64,000 nucleotides of DNA from Pseudomonadota bacterium (GCA_020161665.1 JAIUPA010000006.1:1-64000), one strand, 5' to 3'. Positions 1-9,993 are shown, counted from the stretch's first letter. Program-made: numbers and translations. Notes: a model not told the origin generated them from the sequence alone.

Positions 1-145
1 CGGCCACCATGAAGATGATGAGCAGCACAAGCATGACGTCGACCAGCGGCGTTACGTTGATTTCGCCGATCGGGCCTTTACGACCGCCACCGCGCCGCCT
101 GCGACCACCGCCGCCGCCACCATTTCCGCCAACTGCCATACCCAT
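1..145 (-). CDS. tolR: TolR, biopolymer transport protein (N-terminal part)
   Basis: TolR is the ExbD-type partner of TolQ; the TolQR inner-membrane complex uses the proton gradient to energise TolA and Pal and keep the outer membrane attached during division. The 48 visible residues are a glycine/arginine-rich cytoplasmic tail followed by GEINVTPLVDVMLVLLIIFM, which carries the family's proton-path aspartate inside the single membrane helix. The start has a GGAG element 9 bases upstream. It lies 30 bases after tolQ on the same strand, as expected in a tol operon. The rest of the gene runs off the left edge, so its C-terminal periplasmic domain cannot be judged. Confidence 0.93.
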   Translation of the reverse strand, partial: MGMAVGGNGGGGGGRRRRGGGRKGPIGEINVTPLVDVMLVLLIIFMVA

Positions 146-175
146 GATATTGCTCTCCGCTTTCCGCCGTATCGC

Positions 176-898
176 TTATTCGGCCGCCTGCTGGCGCGGC
201 TGCAGCTTCTCATCGATCTGGCGCGAAAGAATGGCGGAGAATTCATCCGCAAAGCCTTCCATGCGGGCCGTCAGCTTGCCTGCATCACCCGAGAACTTGT
301 TGTAGGCGATAACCGCCGGAATAGCGGCGACAAGGCCAATGGCCGTGGCCAGAAGCGCTTCGGCGATACCGGGAGCCACAACGGCAAGGTTGGTGGACTT
401 TGAGCCGGCAATAGCCATGAATGAGGTCATGATACCGACCACGGTGCCGAACAGACCGACAAACGGACCAGCCGAACCGATGGTGGCGAGCGATGCAAGG
501 CGGGCTTCCAGATATTCGCTTTCGCGGGCCATGGTCACGTCCATGGCGCGGTCGATACGCATCTGCAGGCCGATGGGCGAACGCGCACCGCGCTCAAAGC
601 TCTTCTTCCACTCGCGCATGGCGGCGACGAAGATCGCGGCAAGGCCGGTGTTCTGCCGGTCGGCCAGCGTGCGGTAAAGCTCTTCCAGCGACTGGCCGGA
701 CCAGAAAACCTGCTCGAAGTGGTCGTACTGACGACGCGCCTTCTTGTAGGTCATGTACTTGTCAATCACCAGCGCCCACGTCCAGACGGATGCGGCGAGA
801 AGCCCGAGCATCACCGCCTTGACGATAAAACCTGCCTGCATGAACAAGGACCAAAGGCCCACATCCGTCGCTGCCGCTGCGAGTTCTACCTGTTCCAT
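176..898 (-). CDS. tolQ: TolQ, Tol-Pal proton channel subunit
   Basis: TolQ is the MotA/ExbB-family subunit of the TolQRA motor in the inner membrane. The 240-residue protein has a first helix around residues 15-40 and the family core with GPFVGLFGTVVGIM and the following AEALLATAIGLVAAIPAVIAYN helix pair. I chose the ATG at 898, which has GGGG 9 bases upstream; an in-frame TTG at 919 would add seven residues. tolR follows after 30 bases. The leader upstream carries two inverted repeats and separates tolQ from ybgC by 239 bases, so tolQ probably has its own promoter. Confidence 0.95.
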   Translation of the reverse strand: MEQVELAAAATDVGLWSLFMQAGFIVKAVMLGLLAASVWTWALVIDKYMTYKKARRQYDHFEQVFWSGQSLEELYRTLADRQNTGLAAIFVAAMREWKKSFERGARSPIGLQMRIDRAMDVTMARESEYLEARLASLATIGSAGPFVGLFGTVVGIMTSFMAIAGSKSTNLAVVAPGIAEALLATAIGLVAAIPAVIAYNKFSGDAGKLTARMEGFADEFSAILSRQIDEKLQPRQQAAE

Positions 899-920
899 CG
901 AATATATCCCCGAATCCAAA

Positions 921-941
921 CGCCCGGTGCGGGACCGGGCG
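921..941 (-). promoter_or_regulatory. Hairpin in the tolQ leader
   Basis: Perfect 8-bp inverted repeat CGCCCGGT / ACCGGGCG with a 5-base loop, ending 23 bases before the tolQ ATG. It has no T-run on the minus strand, so it reads as a leader structure and not a terminator. Function unknown. Confidence 0.4.
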
Positions 942-990
942 GTTCAAAGCGTTGCTTGGCCATGAAGCCGAATGTGGCTGAAAGCCCCAT

Positions 991-1030
991 AGCGCCTTCT
1001 TGCCCGCAAATTTGGTTAAAGGAAGGCGCT
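991..1030. repeat. 9-bp inverted repeat upstream of tolQ
   Basis: AGCGCCTTC (991-999) and GAAGGCGCT (1022-1030) are perfect inverted arms around a 22-base AT-richer spacer, about 100 bases upstream of the tolQ start. It could be a regulator site or a structured leader; no family is recognised. Confidence 0.4.
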
Positions 1031-1137
1031 CGGCGCACATTCCATCTAGCGGGGATTAGGACAATATTATGGTTAAGAGATGGTTACGGACGCGCTTTAT
1101 TTTTGCGTTGCGGCAAAGGAAAGTGCATCCGCCACGA

Positions 1138-1581
1138 TCAATGCGCGAGGAAGCGCGCCGCCAGATCCGCCGGTAGGCGCCGGGGACGCCCGGAAGACGA
1201 GATGGCGACAACGGACACTTTTGCCGCGATCAGCAGCTTTTCGCCCACCCGGATTTCCTGCTCGATGGTCAACCGTGCACCCGCCGCCTCGCTGGTATGC
1301 GTCTGGATGGTGACAATATCATCCATCACCGCCGGGCCTTTGAAGTCGATTTCCATACGCCCGACCACAAAGACGATGGCATCATCGCTTCCCGCCAAAG
1401 CCCCCTGCTCCACCCCAAGGCAGCGCAGGTAATCGGTGCGACCCCGCTCAAGGAAATGCAGATAGCGCGCATGATAGACGCGGCCGGAAAAATCCGTGTC
1501 TTCATAATAGACCCGCTGCACGAGCCGGTGTCGGCCATCGTCACCGAGTTCACCGGAGAGGGGAAAGTGCTCTGTGGTCAT
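1138..1581 (-). CDS. ybgC: Tol-Pal-associated acyl-CoA thioesterase YbgC
   Basis: Hot-dog-fold acyl-CoA thioesterase, typically encoded just upstream of tolQ. The 147-residue protein shows the YbgC signature near residues 25-48 (YYEDTDFSGRVYHARYLHF) with the catalytic aspartate in EDTD. The reading frame stays open far upstream into the NUDIX gene, but the ATG at 1581 has an AAGGAAAAGAGA ribosome site and gives the usual family length. It lies 16 bases after the NUDIX gene, so the two are probably co-transcribed. The cytoplasmic enzyme is thought to act on acyl chains for envelope lipids; its exact substrate here is unknown. Confidence 0.93.
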   Translation of the reverse strand: MTTEHFPLSGELGDDGRHRLVQRVYYEDTDFSGRVYHARYLHFLERGRTDYLRCLGVEQGALAGSDDAIVFVVGRMEIDFKGPAVMDDIVTIQTHTSEAAGARLTIEQEIRVGEKLLIAAKVSVVAISSSGRPRRLPADLAARFLAH

Positions 1582-1597
1582 GTCGTTCTCTTTTCCT

Positions 1598-2107
1598 TCA
1601 ATCCAGATCGCCATCACGCCAGACGAGATGGCGGGGCGTTTCCGGCAGGGCCTCGATGTCTTCCGCAAGGAAATAAGGCGGAATATCAAGCGCCCGCAAG
1701 GCCGCTGAGGTCGCAGGCACCCATTTGAATTCCAGCTCGTTCTTGCCATCCTGAATGCGATGAACAATGTCGCGCGGATGGAACGGGAAGCTGTCGGGGA
1801 TCTCCATCAGGTAATAAAGACCGTATTCGTGGAAATCGGCACCTTCATAATGGAAGAAGTTTTCGACGGACCACAAGAGCCGTCCGACGGTGGCCTGAAC
1901 GCCCAGTTCCTCATCCATCTCGCGCACCAGCGTATCGACGGATGTTTCGCCGATCTCGGCCCGACCACCCGGAATGGTCCAGATGCGCTCATGCGTGGCG
2001 CGATGCACCAGAAGATGGCCGTTGCGAAAGGCAAGCCCGGCAATCCGCATCTGGAAAATCACGTTGCGCTTCTTGCGATGAATGCGGATCAGCTTGCGCT
2101 CGGCCAT
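1598..2107 (-). CDS. NUDIX hydrolase
   Basis: NUDIX hydrolases cleave nucleoside diphosphates linked to another moiety. The 169-residue protein has a perfect Nudix box at residues 48-70: G48, five residues, E54, seven residues, then R62-E63-M-D-E66-E67-L-G69-V. The metal-binding glutamates are intact, so it should be active; the substrate cannot be told from sequence. It starts 3 bases after the stop of the metallophosphoesterase gene and ends 16 bases before ybgC, which places it in the ruv-ybgC transcription unit. This is an accessory gene compared with the simpler ruvCAB-ybgC-tolQR order I know from relatives. Confidence 0.92.
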   Translation of the reverse strand: MAERKLIRIHRKKRNVIFQMRIAGLAFRNGHLLVHRATHERIWTIPGGRAEIGETSVDTLVREMDEELGVQATVGRLLWSVENFFHYEGADFHEYGLYYLMEIPDSFPFHPRDIVHRIQDGKNELEFKWVPATSAALRALDIPPYFLAEDIEALPETPRHLVWRDGDLD

Positions 2108-2110
2108 GGC

Positions 2111-2998
2111 TTACCCCAACTCGACAATCAGGACTTCGGGAGGCGACAGGAAGCGGATCGGCAGGATGGAACAGCCCAGTCCGCCGGAAACGATCAGGTC
2201 ACGTTCGCCCTCGACGATATGCCCATAGGCATAACGCTGGCCGTAATCCGAGGGCACGATGGGACGCCACCCGAAAAGATTGATCTGTCCGCCATGCGTA
2301 TGGCCGCTTAACGTCAGCGCCACCCGTTCCGGTACCTTCGGGAAAATATCAGGCTCGTGCGCCATCAGGATCACCGGCGCATCATCCGTCACCTGCGCAA
2401 GCGTCGCCGGAAGGTCATCTAGTCCTTCGGCGTCATACCCTTTTTGATAGGCCAACTGGTCTTCGAGACCCGTAATCCAGAACGGTTTGCCGTCCTTTTC
2501 AAGCCGCACGGCACGGTTTGATAAAACGGGAATGCCGACCGCCTCAAGCGCCTTGCGGATCGCCGGTTCCGGCAGCCGCAGCCGTTGCGCTTCCGGGTCT
2601 TCCCACCAGTCGTGATTGCCCAGAATGGCATGCACGCCGAGCGGCGCGCGCAGGCCGGAAAGGGCCTTCGCCGTCTGCTCCGGCGAAATATGCTCGGTCA
2701 CCAGCCGCATTCCCGACAGGTAATCGCCCAGCAGCAGAATAGCATCGCCGCCAAGGCTGTTAGCATAATCACAGAGCCGGGAGACGCGCTCCACCGGCAT
2801 CCACGGATTGCAGGCATGGATATCGGCCAACACAACCAGCCGCAGTTTCAACCCTTCAGGCCAGCCCTTCGGCGTGAGGCGATAGCGCGTCGTATTCAAC
2901 CGCATGAAGGGCTCGATAAGGCCTGAATACAAGGCCAGCGCCGAAATACTCGTCAGTCCCAGCCCGATCGCTTTGAGAAAAGCGCGGCGGCCAATCAA
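2111..2998 (-). CDS. Metallophosphoesterase with Tat-like signal (YkuE type)
   Basis: Calcineurin-like phosphoesterase. The 295-residue protein opens with MIGRRAFLK and a hydrophobic stretch, a twin-arginine signal or signal anchor, so the catalytic domain is probably periplasmic. Metal-binding motifs are complete: D59-x-H61 (LADIHA), G91-D92, G127-N-H-D130, the LMAHEPD histidine and GHTHGG at 232-237. Relatives such as YkuE act on membrane-linked substrates; the substrate here is unknown. Its ATG overlaps the ruvB stop by four bases (ATGA), which suggests translational coupling to ruvB, and the NUDIX gene follows after 3 bases. Confidence 0.9.
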   Translation of the reverse strand: MIGRRAFLKAIGLGLTSISALALYSGLIEPFMRLNTTRYRLTPKGWPEGLKLRLVVLADIHACNPWMPVERVSRLCDYANSLGGDAILLLGDYLSGMRLVTEHISPEQTAKALSGLRAPLGVHAILGNHDWWEDPEAQRLRLPEPAIRKALEAVGIPVLSNRAVRLEKDGKPFWITGLEDQLAYQKGYDAEGLDDLPATLAQVTDDAPVILMAHEPDIFPKVPERVALTLSGHTHGGQINLFGWRPIVPSDYGQRYAYGHIVEGERDLIVSGGLGCSILPIRFLSPPEVLIVELG

Positions 2999-4038
2999 GC
3001 GTCGTCCTCCAGCGAAAGCCGAAACTGTGCGGCCTCCAAATCCTTGGGCGGATTAAGGCCCAGATGTCGCCAGGCGTTGGCCGTCAACACACGTCCACGC
3101 GGTGTGCGCTGAATGAACCCCTGCTGGATCATGTAAGGCTCGATAATATCCTCGATGGCATCGCGCGGTTCGGACAAGCCCGCCGCAATCGTCTCGATGC
3201 CCACCGGCCCGCCACCGAAATTCATGGCGATCATGGTCAGATAACGCCGGTCCAACTGGTCGAGACCCATATTGTCGACGTTGAGGCGGTTGAGTGCTTC
3301 GTCGGCGATCTGGCGTGTCACGGCTTCGGCCCGCGCCACTTCAGCAAAGTCACGCACGCGGCGAAGCAGACGCCCGGCGATGCGCGGCGTACCACGGGAA
3401 CGGCGCGCCACTTCGCGCGCCCCTTCATCGGTCATGCCAAGCCCCATCAGCCGCGCCCCGCGCCGCACGATGCTTTCCAGTTCCTCGACGGTATAAAAAT
3501 TGAGCCGCACCGGAATGCCGAAACGATCCCGCAGCGGCGTCGTCAAAAGCCCGAGGCGGGTGGTGGCCGCAACCAGCGTGAATTTGGAAAGGTCGATCTT
3601 CACCGAACGCGCCGCCGGACCCTCACCGATGATGAGGTCCAGCTGGAAATCTTCCATGGCCGGATAGAGGATTTCCTCCACCGCCGGGTTGAGACGATGA
3701 ATTTCGTCGATAAAGAGCACGTCGCGCTCTTCAAGATTGGTCAGAAGGGCCGCGAGATCACCCGCCTTGGCAATCACCGGGCCGGAGGTCGAGCGGAAGT
3801 TGACGCCAAGTTCCTTGGCCATGATCTGCGCCAGCGTCGTTTTGCCAAGGCCCGGCGGCCCCACGAACAGCACATGGTCCAGCGCCTCGCCGCGGTTCTT
3901 CGCCGCTTCGATGAAGATCTTGAGATTGGCGCGCGCCTCGGCCTGGCCGGTAAATTCATCAAGCGACTGCGGGCGCAGCGCGGTATCCATATCCTCGCCG
4001 CGCTTGTCCGCAGAAATCAGCCGGTCTGCCTCGCTCAT
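2995..4038 (-). CDS. ruvB: RuvB, Holliday junction branch-migration ATPase
   Basis: Hexameric AAA+ motor that, with RuvA, drives branch migration of Holliday junctions during recombination and fork repair. The 347-residue protein has the usual length, Walker [10 protein letters not shown] at 60-68, Walker B DEIH at 111-114, the sensor segment AATTRLGLL and a C-terminal winged-helix DNA-binding domain ([16 protein letters not shown]). It lies 99 bases after ruvA on the same strand and overlaps the downstream phosphoesterase gene by four bases. Confidence 0.98.
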   Translation of the reverse strand: MSEADRLISADKRGEDMDTALRPQSLDEFTGQAEARANLKIFIEAAKNRGEALDHVLFVGPPGLGKTTLAQIMAKELGVNFRSTSGPVIAKAGDLAALLTNLEERDVLFIDEIHRLNPAVEEILYPAMEDFQLDLIIGEGPAARSVKIDLSKFTLVAATTRLGLLTTPLRDRFGIPVRLNFYTVEELESIVRRGARLMGLGMTDEGAREVARRSRGTPRIAGRLLRRVRDFAEVARAEAVTRQIADEALNRLNVDNMGLDQLDRRYLTMIAMNFGGGPVGIETIAAGLSEPRDAIEDIIEPYMIQQGFIQRTPRGRVLTANAWRHLGLNPPKDLEAAQFRLSLEDDA

Positions 4039-4137
4039 ACTGCCTCACTCATTTCTTATGACACCGCCCGGCCAACACTCTGGCAACCAATGCTGCGCAT
4101 CTTTGCCGGAATGATCCGCCATTCCGGACGAATTGCT

Positions 4138-4755
4138 TTACCGCGCCAACTCCCGCAAGCCAAGGCGGATGAGCTTGGCGCTATCCGCCCCCTCGCCTGC
4201 GGTCTTGACGGCAGCAGCCACCGCCGATGCCGCGTGGTCGCGCGAATAGCCAAGATTGACCAACGCCGAAACGGCATCCGCCACCGGCGCGGCAGCGACC
4301 CCTTCGCCCAGTTCTTGCTTGAACCCGATGGTACCCGCCGCATCGCCCGCAAAGGCCGGGGCCTTGTTCTTGAGTTCCGTGACGATCCGCAGCGCCACCT
4401 TCGGGCCAACGCCCGGCGCACGCGAAATCGCCGTCTTGTCCTGAAGCGCAATGGCATTGGCCAGTTCGGACGGCGAAAGCGTCGATAAAAGCGCCAGCGC
4501 CACCTTGGCCCCCACACCCTGCACGCTTTGCAGGAGGTTGAACCATTCCCGCTCAAGGCCCGAAAGGAAGCCGAACAGCTTCAACTGGTCTTCCCGCACA
4601 TAGGTCTCGATGAAGAGGACCGCCGCCTCACCCGCACCACCCAGTTTGGAAAGCGTGCGCGATGAACAATAGGCGACATAGCAAACGCCATGCACGTCGA
4701 TCAGCGCATAATCCTCGCCAATCTCGTCAATCGTTCCCTTGAGCTTGCCGATCAT
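4138..4755 (-). CDS. ruvA: RuvA, Holliday junction binding subunit
   Basis: RuvA tetramers bind the four-way junction and load RuvB rings. The 205-residue protein shows the N-terminal OB-fold ([20 protein letters not shown]), the paired helix-hairpin-helix motifs [17 protein letters not shown] and [22 protein letters not shown], and a C-terminal RuvB-binding domain after a flexible linker. It starts 12 bases after the ruvC stop, in the order ruvC-ruvA-ruvB. Confidence 0.97.
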   Translation of the reverse strand: MIGKLKGTIDEIGEDYALIDVHGVCYVAYCSSRTLSKLGGAGEAAVLFIETYVREDQLKLFGFLSGLEREWFNLLQSVQGVGAKVALALLSTLSPSELANAIALQDKTAISRAPGVGPKVALRIVTELKNKAPAFAGDAAGTIGFKQELGEGVAAAPVADAVSALVNLGYSRDHAASAVAAAVKTAGEGADSAKLIRLGLRELAR

Positions 4756-4767
4756 GCGCCCCTCCGT

Positions 4768-5286
4768 TTAACCCGCCGCCAGCACAGCGGCCATGCGCAT
4801 GCGGTTGCCGCCCCGGTTATGGGCATGGCAGATGGCAATCGCCAGCGCATCCGCCGCATCATTGCCCTTGAACTCCGCCTTCGGCATGAGAATTTTCAGC
4901 ATCATGTGAATCTGCTGCTTTTCGCCGTGGCCAACGCCGATCACGGCTTTCTTGACGGCGTTCGGCGCATATTCGGAAACCGGGAGGCCTGCCCGCGCCG
5001 GAACCAGCATGGCAATGCCACGCGCCTGCCCGAGCTTCAGCGTCGCCACCGCATCCTTGTTGACGAAGGTCTGCTCCACCGCCGCCTCATCCGGGCGATA
5101 GCTGTGCACCACGTCGGCAAGCCCGTCATGCAACTGGCAAAGCCGTGAGGCGAGATCCATGTCGCCATCGGACGTCACCGTACCGGAGGCCACGAACCTG
5201 AGGCTGTTGCCCAGCGTGTCGATAATGCCCCAGCCCGTGCGCCGTAAGCCCGGATCAATGCCGATAATGCGAATCGTTTCCTGCAT
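4768..5286 (-). CDS. ruvC: RuvC, Holliday junction resolvase
   Basis: Dimeric endonuclease that cuts Holliday junctions symmetrically. From the ATG at 5286 the protein is 172 residues, the family norm, with the four catalytic acids D11 ([13 protein letters not shown]), E71 (AAVEQTF), D143 and D146 (GNDAADALA). An upstream in-frame start would add a 20-residue tail not typical of RuvC. The chosen start has AGGGTG upstream. It is the first gene of the ruvCAB unit and diverges from a chemoreceptor gene. Confidence 0.97.
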   Translation of the reverse strand: MQETIRIIGIDPGLRRTGWGIIDTLGNSLRFVASGTVTSDGDMDLASRLCQLHDGLADVVHSYRPDEAAVEQTFVNKDAVATLKLGQARGIAMLVPARAGLPVSEYAPNAVKKAVIGVGHGEKQQIHMMLKILMPKAEFKGNDAADALAIAICHAHNRGGNRMRMAAVLAAG

Positions 5287-5468
5287 GCGCCACCCTAACT
5301 CTGGTGCGATAGAGGTGCCACCAAAATGTGAACAAAACAAAAACAACCGGCAACTGGCCTGTGCAAACTTGTGGTTCGCTTTTTACCTTCGGTTAAGGCT
5401 GATCAGTAAAACCTAATACAACCGGACATGTGTCCGTCGTCCACGTCCAACCTTCCCGAGACGCCCAG

Positions 5469-7766
5469 ATGAATCGTCATTCGCTTGCCTTCAAGGTCAC
5501 GGCCATCTTTCTGGTTCTGAGCCTGCTTTCCGTGGTCACCTTCATTGTGCTGGCCTATGGCACGAGCCGGAATGTGTTGCGCAAGGAGGCCTCTGAAAGC
5601 ACGCGCCAGATCCTGACCTTTCGGGGCGACATGCTGAAGGATCAGCTGCGACTGATGGCGCAGCAGGCCGGTTCCATCGCCCGCATCGAGGCGTTGCAGA
5701 TGGCGGCGACCAGCCTGCGCAGCGGCTGGAACACCATCGAGAAGGCCAATGGCAACGCCGCCGCCGAGCTGAAGAAGGTCTATGTGACCGACAATCCCTT
5801 CAAGGAAAAAGAAAAGCTCTTGAAGGCGGAAGGACCGAGCGGCTTTTATTATTCGACCCACGAAACCGCACAGGCCGATATCGGTCGCTATCTGGATGAT
5901 ACGCCGTTTGAAGACATGATGATTGCCGCTCCCGATGGCAGCATCATCTACTCCTATCGCAAGGGCGCGGCGTTTACGGAAAACGTCGCCAAGGGCAGTT
6001 GGCAGGCGACGAGCCTTGGCGTGGCCTTCGCTGCCGCTGCCAAGAACGCCATCACGGTGACAGACGAGGCCCCGGCAGAGGCCGAGTTCTCCGGCCTGAT
6101 GACCAATGTCGGCGAGCGTGAAGCCTCGCTGGTTTTTGCCGTCCCGGTGGTGCGTCTCGGCAGTCTGAAGACGGTCATCCTGTTTCAGGTCCGCAATGAC
6201 GCGGTTCTTTCCATTCTGGAAAAAGCCCATGCGTCGGGCAGCAGCCGCCAGTCGACGCTGATCAGCGCCCGCGGCCAGATCTTCGGTCAGGTGGACAAGA
6301 AGCTGGTTCTGATTGAAAGCGCCCCGGCTGAAGAGTTTGCCAAGGCCTTCGCCACCCCGCAGGACGAGATGAGTTCGCTGGAGGGCGACCGCCCGGATGG
6401 CTTTGCCCGCGCCTTCATGCGCAGCATCGAATTCAACAGCCAGCGCATGCTGGTCAGCGAAAGCGTTCTGGTCTCGGAAATCGAAGCCGGAACCAGCCTG
6501 ATTGCCGGTCTGTTGCTGATTGTCGGTCTTTTTGCCCTGACCACGATCACCGTCGGCACCATCATCGTCATGAAAATTCTTCTTTCGCCGCTGTCGCGTC
6601 TGGCCGAGGCCACGCAGGCGGTGTCGCAGGGCGATCTGGATCTGGCCGTCAAGGATCAGAACCGCCGCGATGAAACCGGCGTCATGGCCCGCGCGCTAGA
6701 AGCCTTCCGTCAGGCCCTTGTTGACCAGCGCCATCTTCAGGCTGCCAATGCCGAAAACGAAGCCCGCTCGGCGCAAGAGCGCCAGCAGCGCCTGGCCGAA
6801 CGCGAAGAGGAAGCCCGCAGCCTGCAAGAGGTGGTGGCCGAACTCGACCGTGGCCTCAGCGAACTGGCTAACGGCAATCTGGCCTATTCGATCCAGCGCC
6901 CCTTCCCGAGCGAAACCGAAAAGCTGCGCATCAATTTCAATGGCGCCCTGGCCCAGCTTCACGAAGCCATGGCCGGGATTGGCATGAACTCATGGACGGT
7001 GCGCGCCGATTCCGAGGAAATGCGAGAAGGTGCTGATCGTCTGGCCCAGCGCACCAGCCGTCAGGCGGCCGCCATCAGCCAGACCGTCAATGCCATCGAA
7101 GCGATCAACAACGCGCTGGGCGACCAGATCACCAAGGCCGAGCACGCCGCCCGCATCGCCGCCACCGCGCAGGCCGGAGCCCACCAGTCGGGCGAGGTGA
7201 TGACCCACACGATCAGCGCCATTGAGGCCATCCAGAACTCCTCGCAGCAGATCAACCTGATTGTTGGCGTCATTGACGAAATCGCCTTCCAGACCAATCT
7301 TCTGGCTCTGAACGCAGGCGTCGAGGCCGCCCGAGCCGGTGAGGCGGGCAAGGGCTTTGCCGTCGTGGCACAGGAAGTGCGCGAACTGGCACAGCGCTCC
7401 TCCACCGCCGCCCGCGAAATCGGTGGCCTTCTGCAAAAGTCCACCGCCGAAGTGGAAAGCGGTGTGGCACTCGTCGAACGGGCCGGACGCGCCCTGCACG
7501 AGATCGGCTCCCATGTCGAGCACATCAACAGCGAAATTCAGTCAATCATGAATTCGACGCGCAAGGAGGCCGAGGTCGTTCGCGAAATCAGCCATTCCGT
7601 TGCGGAACTGGATACGGTGACGCGCGATAACGCCAAGATGGTCGATGACACCACCAAGGCCATCCATCGCCTTGCCGTCGAGGCCGGTCAGATGGATCAC
7701 CGCATCGGCCAATTCACATTGAATGCATCATCCAAGCCCTCAGCCCGCCTGCGCAAGGCGGGTTGA
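5469..7766 (+). CDS. Membrane methyl-accepting chemotaxis protein
   Basis: Chemoreceptor of about 765 residues. From the chosen ATG it has TM1 at about 9-29, a large periplasmic sensor (residues 30-338, with a Cache-like stretch [18 protein letters not shown]), TM2 at about 340-362, a HAMP region, a second HAMP-like segment ([12 protein letters not shown]) and the signalling hairpin tip [20 protein letters not shown] near residue 610. No C-terminal NWETF-type CheR/CheB tether is present. A GTG at 5430 would add 13 residues; neither start has a strong ribosome site. No che genes adjoin it, so it is an orphan receptor whose ligand is unknown. Confidence 0.92.
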   Translation: MNRHSLAFKVTAIFLVLSLLSVVTFIVLAYGTSRNVLRKEASESTRQILTFRGDMLKDQLRLMAQQAGSIARIEALQMAATSLRSGWNTIEKANGNAAAELKKVYVTDNPFKEKEKLLKAEGPSGFYYSTHETAQADIGRYLDDTPFEDMMIAAPDGSIIYSYRKGAAFTENVAKGSWQATSLGVAFAAAAKNAITVTDEAPAEAEFSGLMTNVGEREASLVFAVPVVRLGSLKTVILFQVRNDAVLSILEKAHASGSSRQSTLISARGQIFGQVDKKLVLIESAPAEEFAKAFATPQDEMSSLEGDRPDGFARAFMRSIEFNSQRMLVSESVLVSEIEAGTSLIAGLLLIVGLFALTTITVGTIIVMKILLSPLSRLAEATQAVSQGDLDLAVKDQNRRDETGVMARALEAFRQALVDQRHLQAANAENEARSAQERQQRLAEREEEARSLQEVVAELDRGLSELANGNLAYSIQRPFPSETEKLRINFNGALAQLHEAMAGIGMNSWTVRADSEEMREGADRLAQRTSRQAAAISQTVNAIEAINNALGDQITKAEHAARIAATAQAGAHQSGEVMTHTISAIEAIQNSSQQINLIVGVIDEIAFQTNLLALNAGVEAARAGEAGKGFAVVAQEVRELAQRSSTAAREIGGLLQKSTAEVESGVALVERAGRALHEIGSHVEHINSEIQSIMNSTRKEAEVVREISHSVAELDTVTRDNAKMVDDTTKAIHRLAVEAGQMDHRIGQFTLNASSKPSARLRKAG

Positions 7767-7858
7767 GCCGGTTTGTCGCACCCGGCATTTGTGGAAGCGC
7801 CCTGTCGAAGCACTACATGTGAGACAGGTAGTAGATCCACGCGCCGGAAGGACATTGC

Positions 7859-8872
7859 GTGAATATGACAAGAATTCCGTTCTCCATACTCGATCTTTCG
7901 CCCATCGGCGAAGGAGAAACCCCGGCGGCTGCGCTTGGCAATACGCGTCGCATGGCCATACGGGCCGATGAGCATGGCTTCAAACGTTTCTGGCTGGCCG
8001 AACATCACGGCATGCCCGGCATTGCCAGTGCCGCCACCGCTGTCGTCATCGGCCATGCCGCACAGGTCACCCGTCGCATTCGTGTCGGTTCGGGCGGCGT
8101 GATGCTGCCCAACCACTCGCCGCTGACGATTGCCGAGCAGTTCGGCACGCTGGAAGCCCTCTTTCCCGGACGCATTGATCTGGGCGTTGGCCGTGCGCCG
8201 GGAACGGATATGCGCACCGCCCGGGCGCTTCGCCGCAATCTCGATGCGGGCGCTGAAAACTTCCCGCATGATCTGGCCGAACTCGCCCGCTATCTGGGCG
8301 ATGCGGATGTTGAACAACCCATTCAGGCCATTCCCGGCAAGGGCAGCCATGTGCCGATGTGGCTTCTGGGATCGAGCCTCTACAGCGCCCATCTGGCCGC
8401 GGCCCTTGGCCTGCCTTACGCCTTTGCCTCGCATTTCGCGCCGGACCAGTTGATGGACGCCATCACCATCTATCGCGAACGCTTCCAGCCCTCGCGCGCC
8501 CTGCAAAAGCCCTATGTCATGGCCGGCATCATGGGCGTGGCTGCAGAGACCGATGAGGAAGCGCAATACCTCTTCACCAGCGCGCAACAGCAGTTCGTCA
8601 ACCTGCGCCGTAATGTGCGGCGCGAATTCCCGCGCCCGGTGGCCACGATGAACGGCCTGTGGAGCGATGTGGAGCGCTACAATGTGGAGCATGCGCTGCG
8701 CTTTGCCGCTGTGGGTGATCCGAACGCCGTGGCCCTTCAGGTCGAAGGCTTTCTGGAGGAAACAGGCGTGGATGAACTGATCATCTCCATGCCGATCCAC
8801 AGCATCGAGGCCCGCCTGCGCTCGATGGACATCTTTGCCGGTCTTGACCAGATGATGGCAAAGGCCGCCTGA
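7859..8872 (+). CDS. LLM-class flavin-dependent oxidoreductase (luciferase-like)
   Basis: Member of the bacterial luciferase-like monooxygenase family, which uses reduced FMN or F420. The 337-residue TIM-barrel protein has family segments [57 protein letters not shown] and [20 protein letters not shown]. The GTG at 7859 is six bases after GGAAGGA and is preferred; an ATG two codons later is possible. The gene stands alone between a chemoreceptor and yebC, giving no hint of substrate. A hairpin with a T-run (9045-9070) ends its transcript. Confidence 0.9.
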   Translation: MNMTRIPFSILDLSPIGEGETPAAALGNTRRMAIRADEHGFKRFWLAEHHGMPGIASAATAVVIGHAAQVTRRIRVGSGGVMLPNHSPLTIAEQFGTLEALFPGRIDLGVGRAPGTDMRTARALRRNLDAGAENFPHDLAELARYLGDADVEQPIQAIPGKGSHVPMWLLGSSLYSAHLAAALGLPYAFASHFAPDQLMDAITIYRERFQPSRALQKPYVMAGIMGVAAETDEEAQYLFTSAQQQFVNLRRNVRREFPRPVATMNGLWSDVERYNVEHALRFAAVGDPNAVALQVEGFLEETGVDELIISMPIHSIEARLRSMDIFAGLDQMMAKAA

Positions 8873-8876
8873 AACG

Positions 8877-8902
8877 AAAAAGCCCGGCACAAAGGCCGGG
8901 CT
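8877..8902 (-). terminator. Intrinsic terminator of yebC (hairpin copy 1)
   Basis: AGCCCGGC / GCCGGGCT stem (8881-8888 and 8895-8902), loop of six. On the minus strand the stem is followed by a T-run, so it stops transcription arriving from yebC. The same hairpin sequence recurs exactly at 9045-9066. Confidence 0.7.
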
Positions 8903-9044
8903 CAGACTGCGGACAAAGATCGAAAACCTCTCTTTTCGTCATGGTCGGGCTTGACCCGACCATCCATAACTCATTGAAATCATGGGTCCTCGGGTCAGGC
9001 CCGAGGATGACGGCAGTGGGGAGGCAATGTTTGCCATCAACTTT
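8903..9044. repeat. MITE-like palindromic element, copy 1
   Basis: About 142 bp lying between two exact copies of a 22-bp terminator hairpin. Its core (8937-9012) consists of two hairpins, GGTCGGGCTTGACCCGACC and CCTCGGGTCAGGCCCGAGG, bounded by CGTCAT and ATGACG. A related element is at 53003-53143. Such GTCGGG/CTCGGG palindromes are widespread in Hyphomicrobiales genomes. The element encodes no protein. Confidence 0.7.
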
Positions 9045-9070
9045 AGCCCGGCACAAAGGCCGGGCTTTTT
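9045..9070 (+). terminator. Intrinsic terminator of the LLM oxidoreductase gene (hairpin copy 2)
   Basis: AGCCCGGC / GCCGGGCT stem followed by TTTTT on the plus strand. It is an exact copy of the hairpin at 8881-8902. Confidence 0.75.
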
Positions 9071-9086
9071 GTGGTTTCTCGTCCGA

Positions 9087-9833
9087 TCAGGCCGAAAGCT
9101 TGGCCATCACTTCATCGGAAACTTCAAAGTTCGAATAGACGTTCTGCACGTCATCATCGTCTTCGAGATTGTCGATGAGCTTCATCAGCGACTGGGCCTT
9201 TTCCTCGTCCACCGGAATGGTGTTCTGCGGACGCCAGATGGCCTTGACGGTTTCAGCCGTGCCAAGCGTCGCTTCGAGCGCCTTGGACACTTCGCCGATA
9301 TCTTCAAAGCCGCAATAGATGGTGTGACCTTCTTCGTCGGTCTCGACATCCTCGGCACCGGCTTCGATGGCCGCTTCCATCACCTTGTCGGCATTGCCGA
9401 CGGCAATCTTGTAGGTGATCTCGCCCACGTGGTCGAAGGAAAAGGAGACCGAGCCGGTTTCCCCCAGCGCCCCACCGGCCTTGGTGAAGATGGAACGGAC
9501 GTTGGAAGCCGTACGGTTGCGGTTGTCGGTCAGCGCCTCGACGATGACGGCAACGCCACCCGGGCCGTAGCCTTCATAACGCACGGAATCGTAGTTTTCC
9601 GCATCAGCACCCGACGCTTTCTTGATGGCGCGGTCGATATTGTCCTTCGGCATCGACTGGGCCTTGGCGTTCTGGATCGCCAGACGCAGCGCCGCGTTCA
9701 TCGCCGGGTCCGGCAGACCGGACTTGGCGGCAACGGTGATTTCGCGCGCAAGCTTGGAGAACATCTTCGAACGGATCGAATCCTGCTTCCCCTTGCGATG
9801 CATGATGTTCTTGAACTGTGAATGGCCAGCCAT
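9087..9833 (-). CDS. yebC: YebC/PmpR family protein
   Basis: Conserved protein of the YebC family, described as a transcriptional regulator (PmpR) and, more recently for some members, as a translation factor easing ribosome stalling. The 248-residue length is typical and the N-terminus [18 protein letters not shown] is the family signature, followed by [13 protein letters not shown] and [13 protein letters not shown]. It is cytoplasmic and single-copy here. Relatives often sit next to ruvC; here the ruv operon is 4 kb away beyond a chemoreceptor and an oxidoreductase gene. Confidence 0.95.
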   Translation of the reverse strand: MAGHSQFKNIMHRKGKQDSIRSKMFSKLAREITVAAKSGLPDPAMNAALRLAIQNAKAQSMPKDNIDRAIKKASGADAENYDSVRYEGYGPGGVAVIVEALTDNRNRTASNVRSIFTKAGGALGETGSVSFSFDHVGEITYKIAVGNADKVMEAAIEAGAEDVETDEEGHTIYCGFEDIGEVSKALEATLGTAETVKAIWRPQNTIPVDEEKAQSLMKLIDNLEDDDDVQNVYSNFEVSDEVMAKLSA

Positions 9834-9932
9834 GGCACCCCTGACATCGAATTTTATTGGATTTGCGGCCTTATAAGAGCGAAATCGCCCGTATTCAAGA
9901 CGGGAGCGACTTTTTAAGAGGTCGCAAAGCCA

Positions 9933-9968
9933 GAAGGGGCGTCAGCGGTTTTGCCGCGACGCCCCTTC
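9933..9968. terminator. Long GC hairpin between yebC and the CZB chemoreceptor gene
   Basis: GAAGGGGCGTC (9933-9943) pairs with GACGCCCCTTC (9958-9968), with GCGG/CCGC continuing the stem. It lies just past the stop of the minus-strand chemoreceptor gene and upstream of yebC. There is no immediate T-run, so termination is inferred from position and stability. Confidence 0.5.
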
Positions 9969-9993
9969 CCCGTTCCAATAGAATTGCAGAAAA

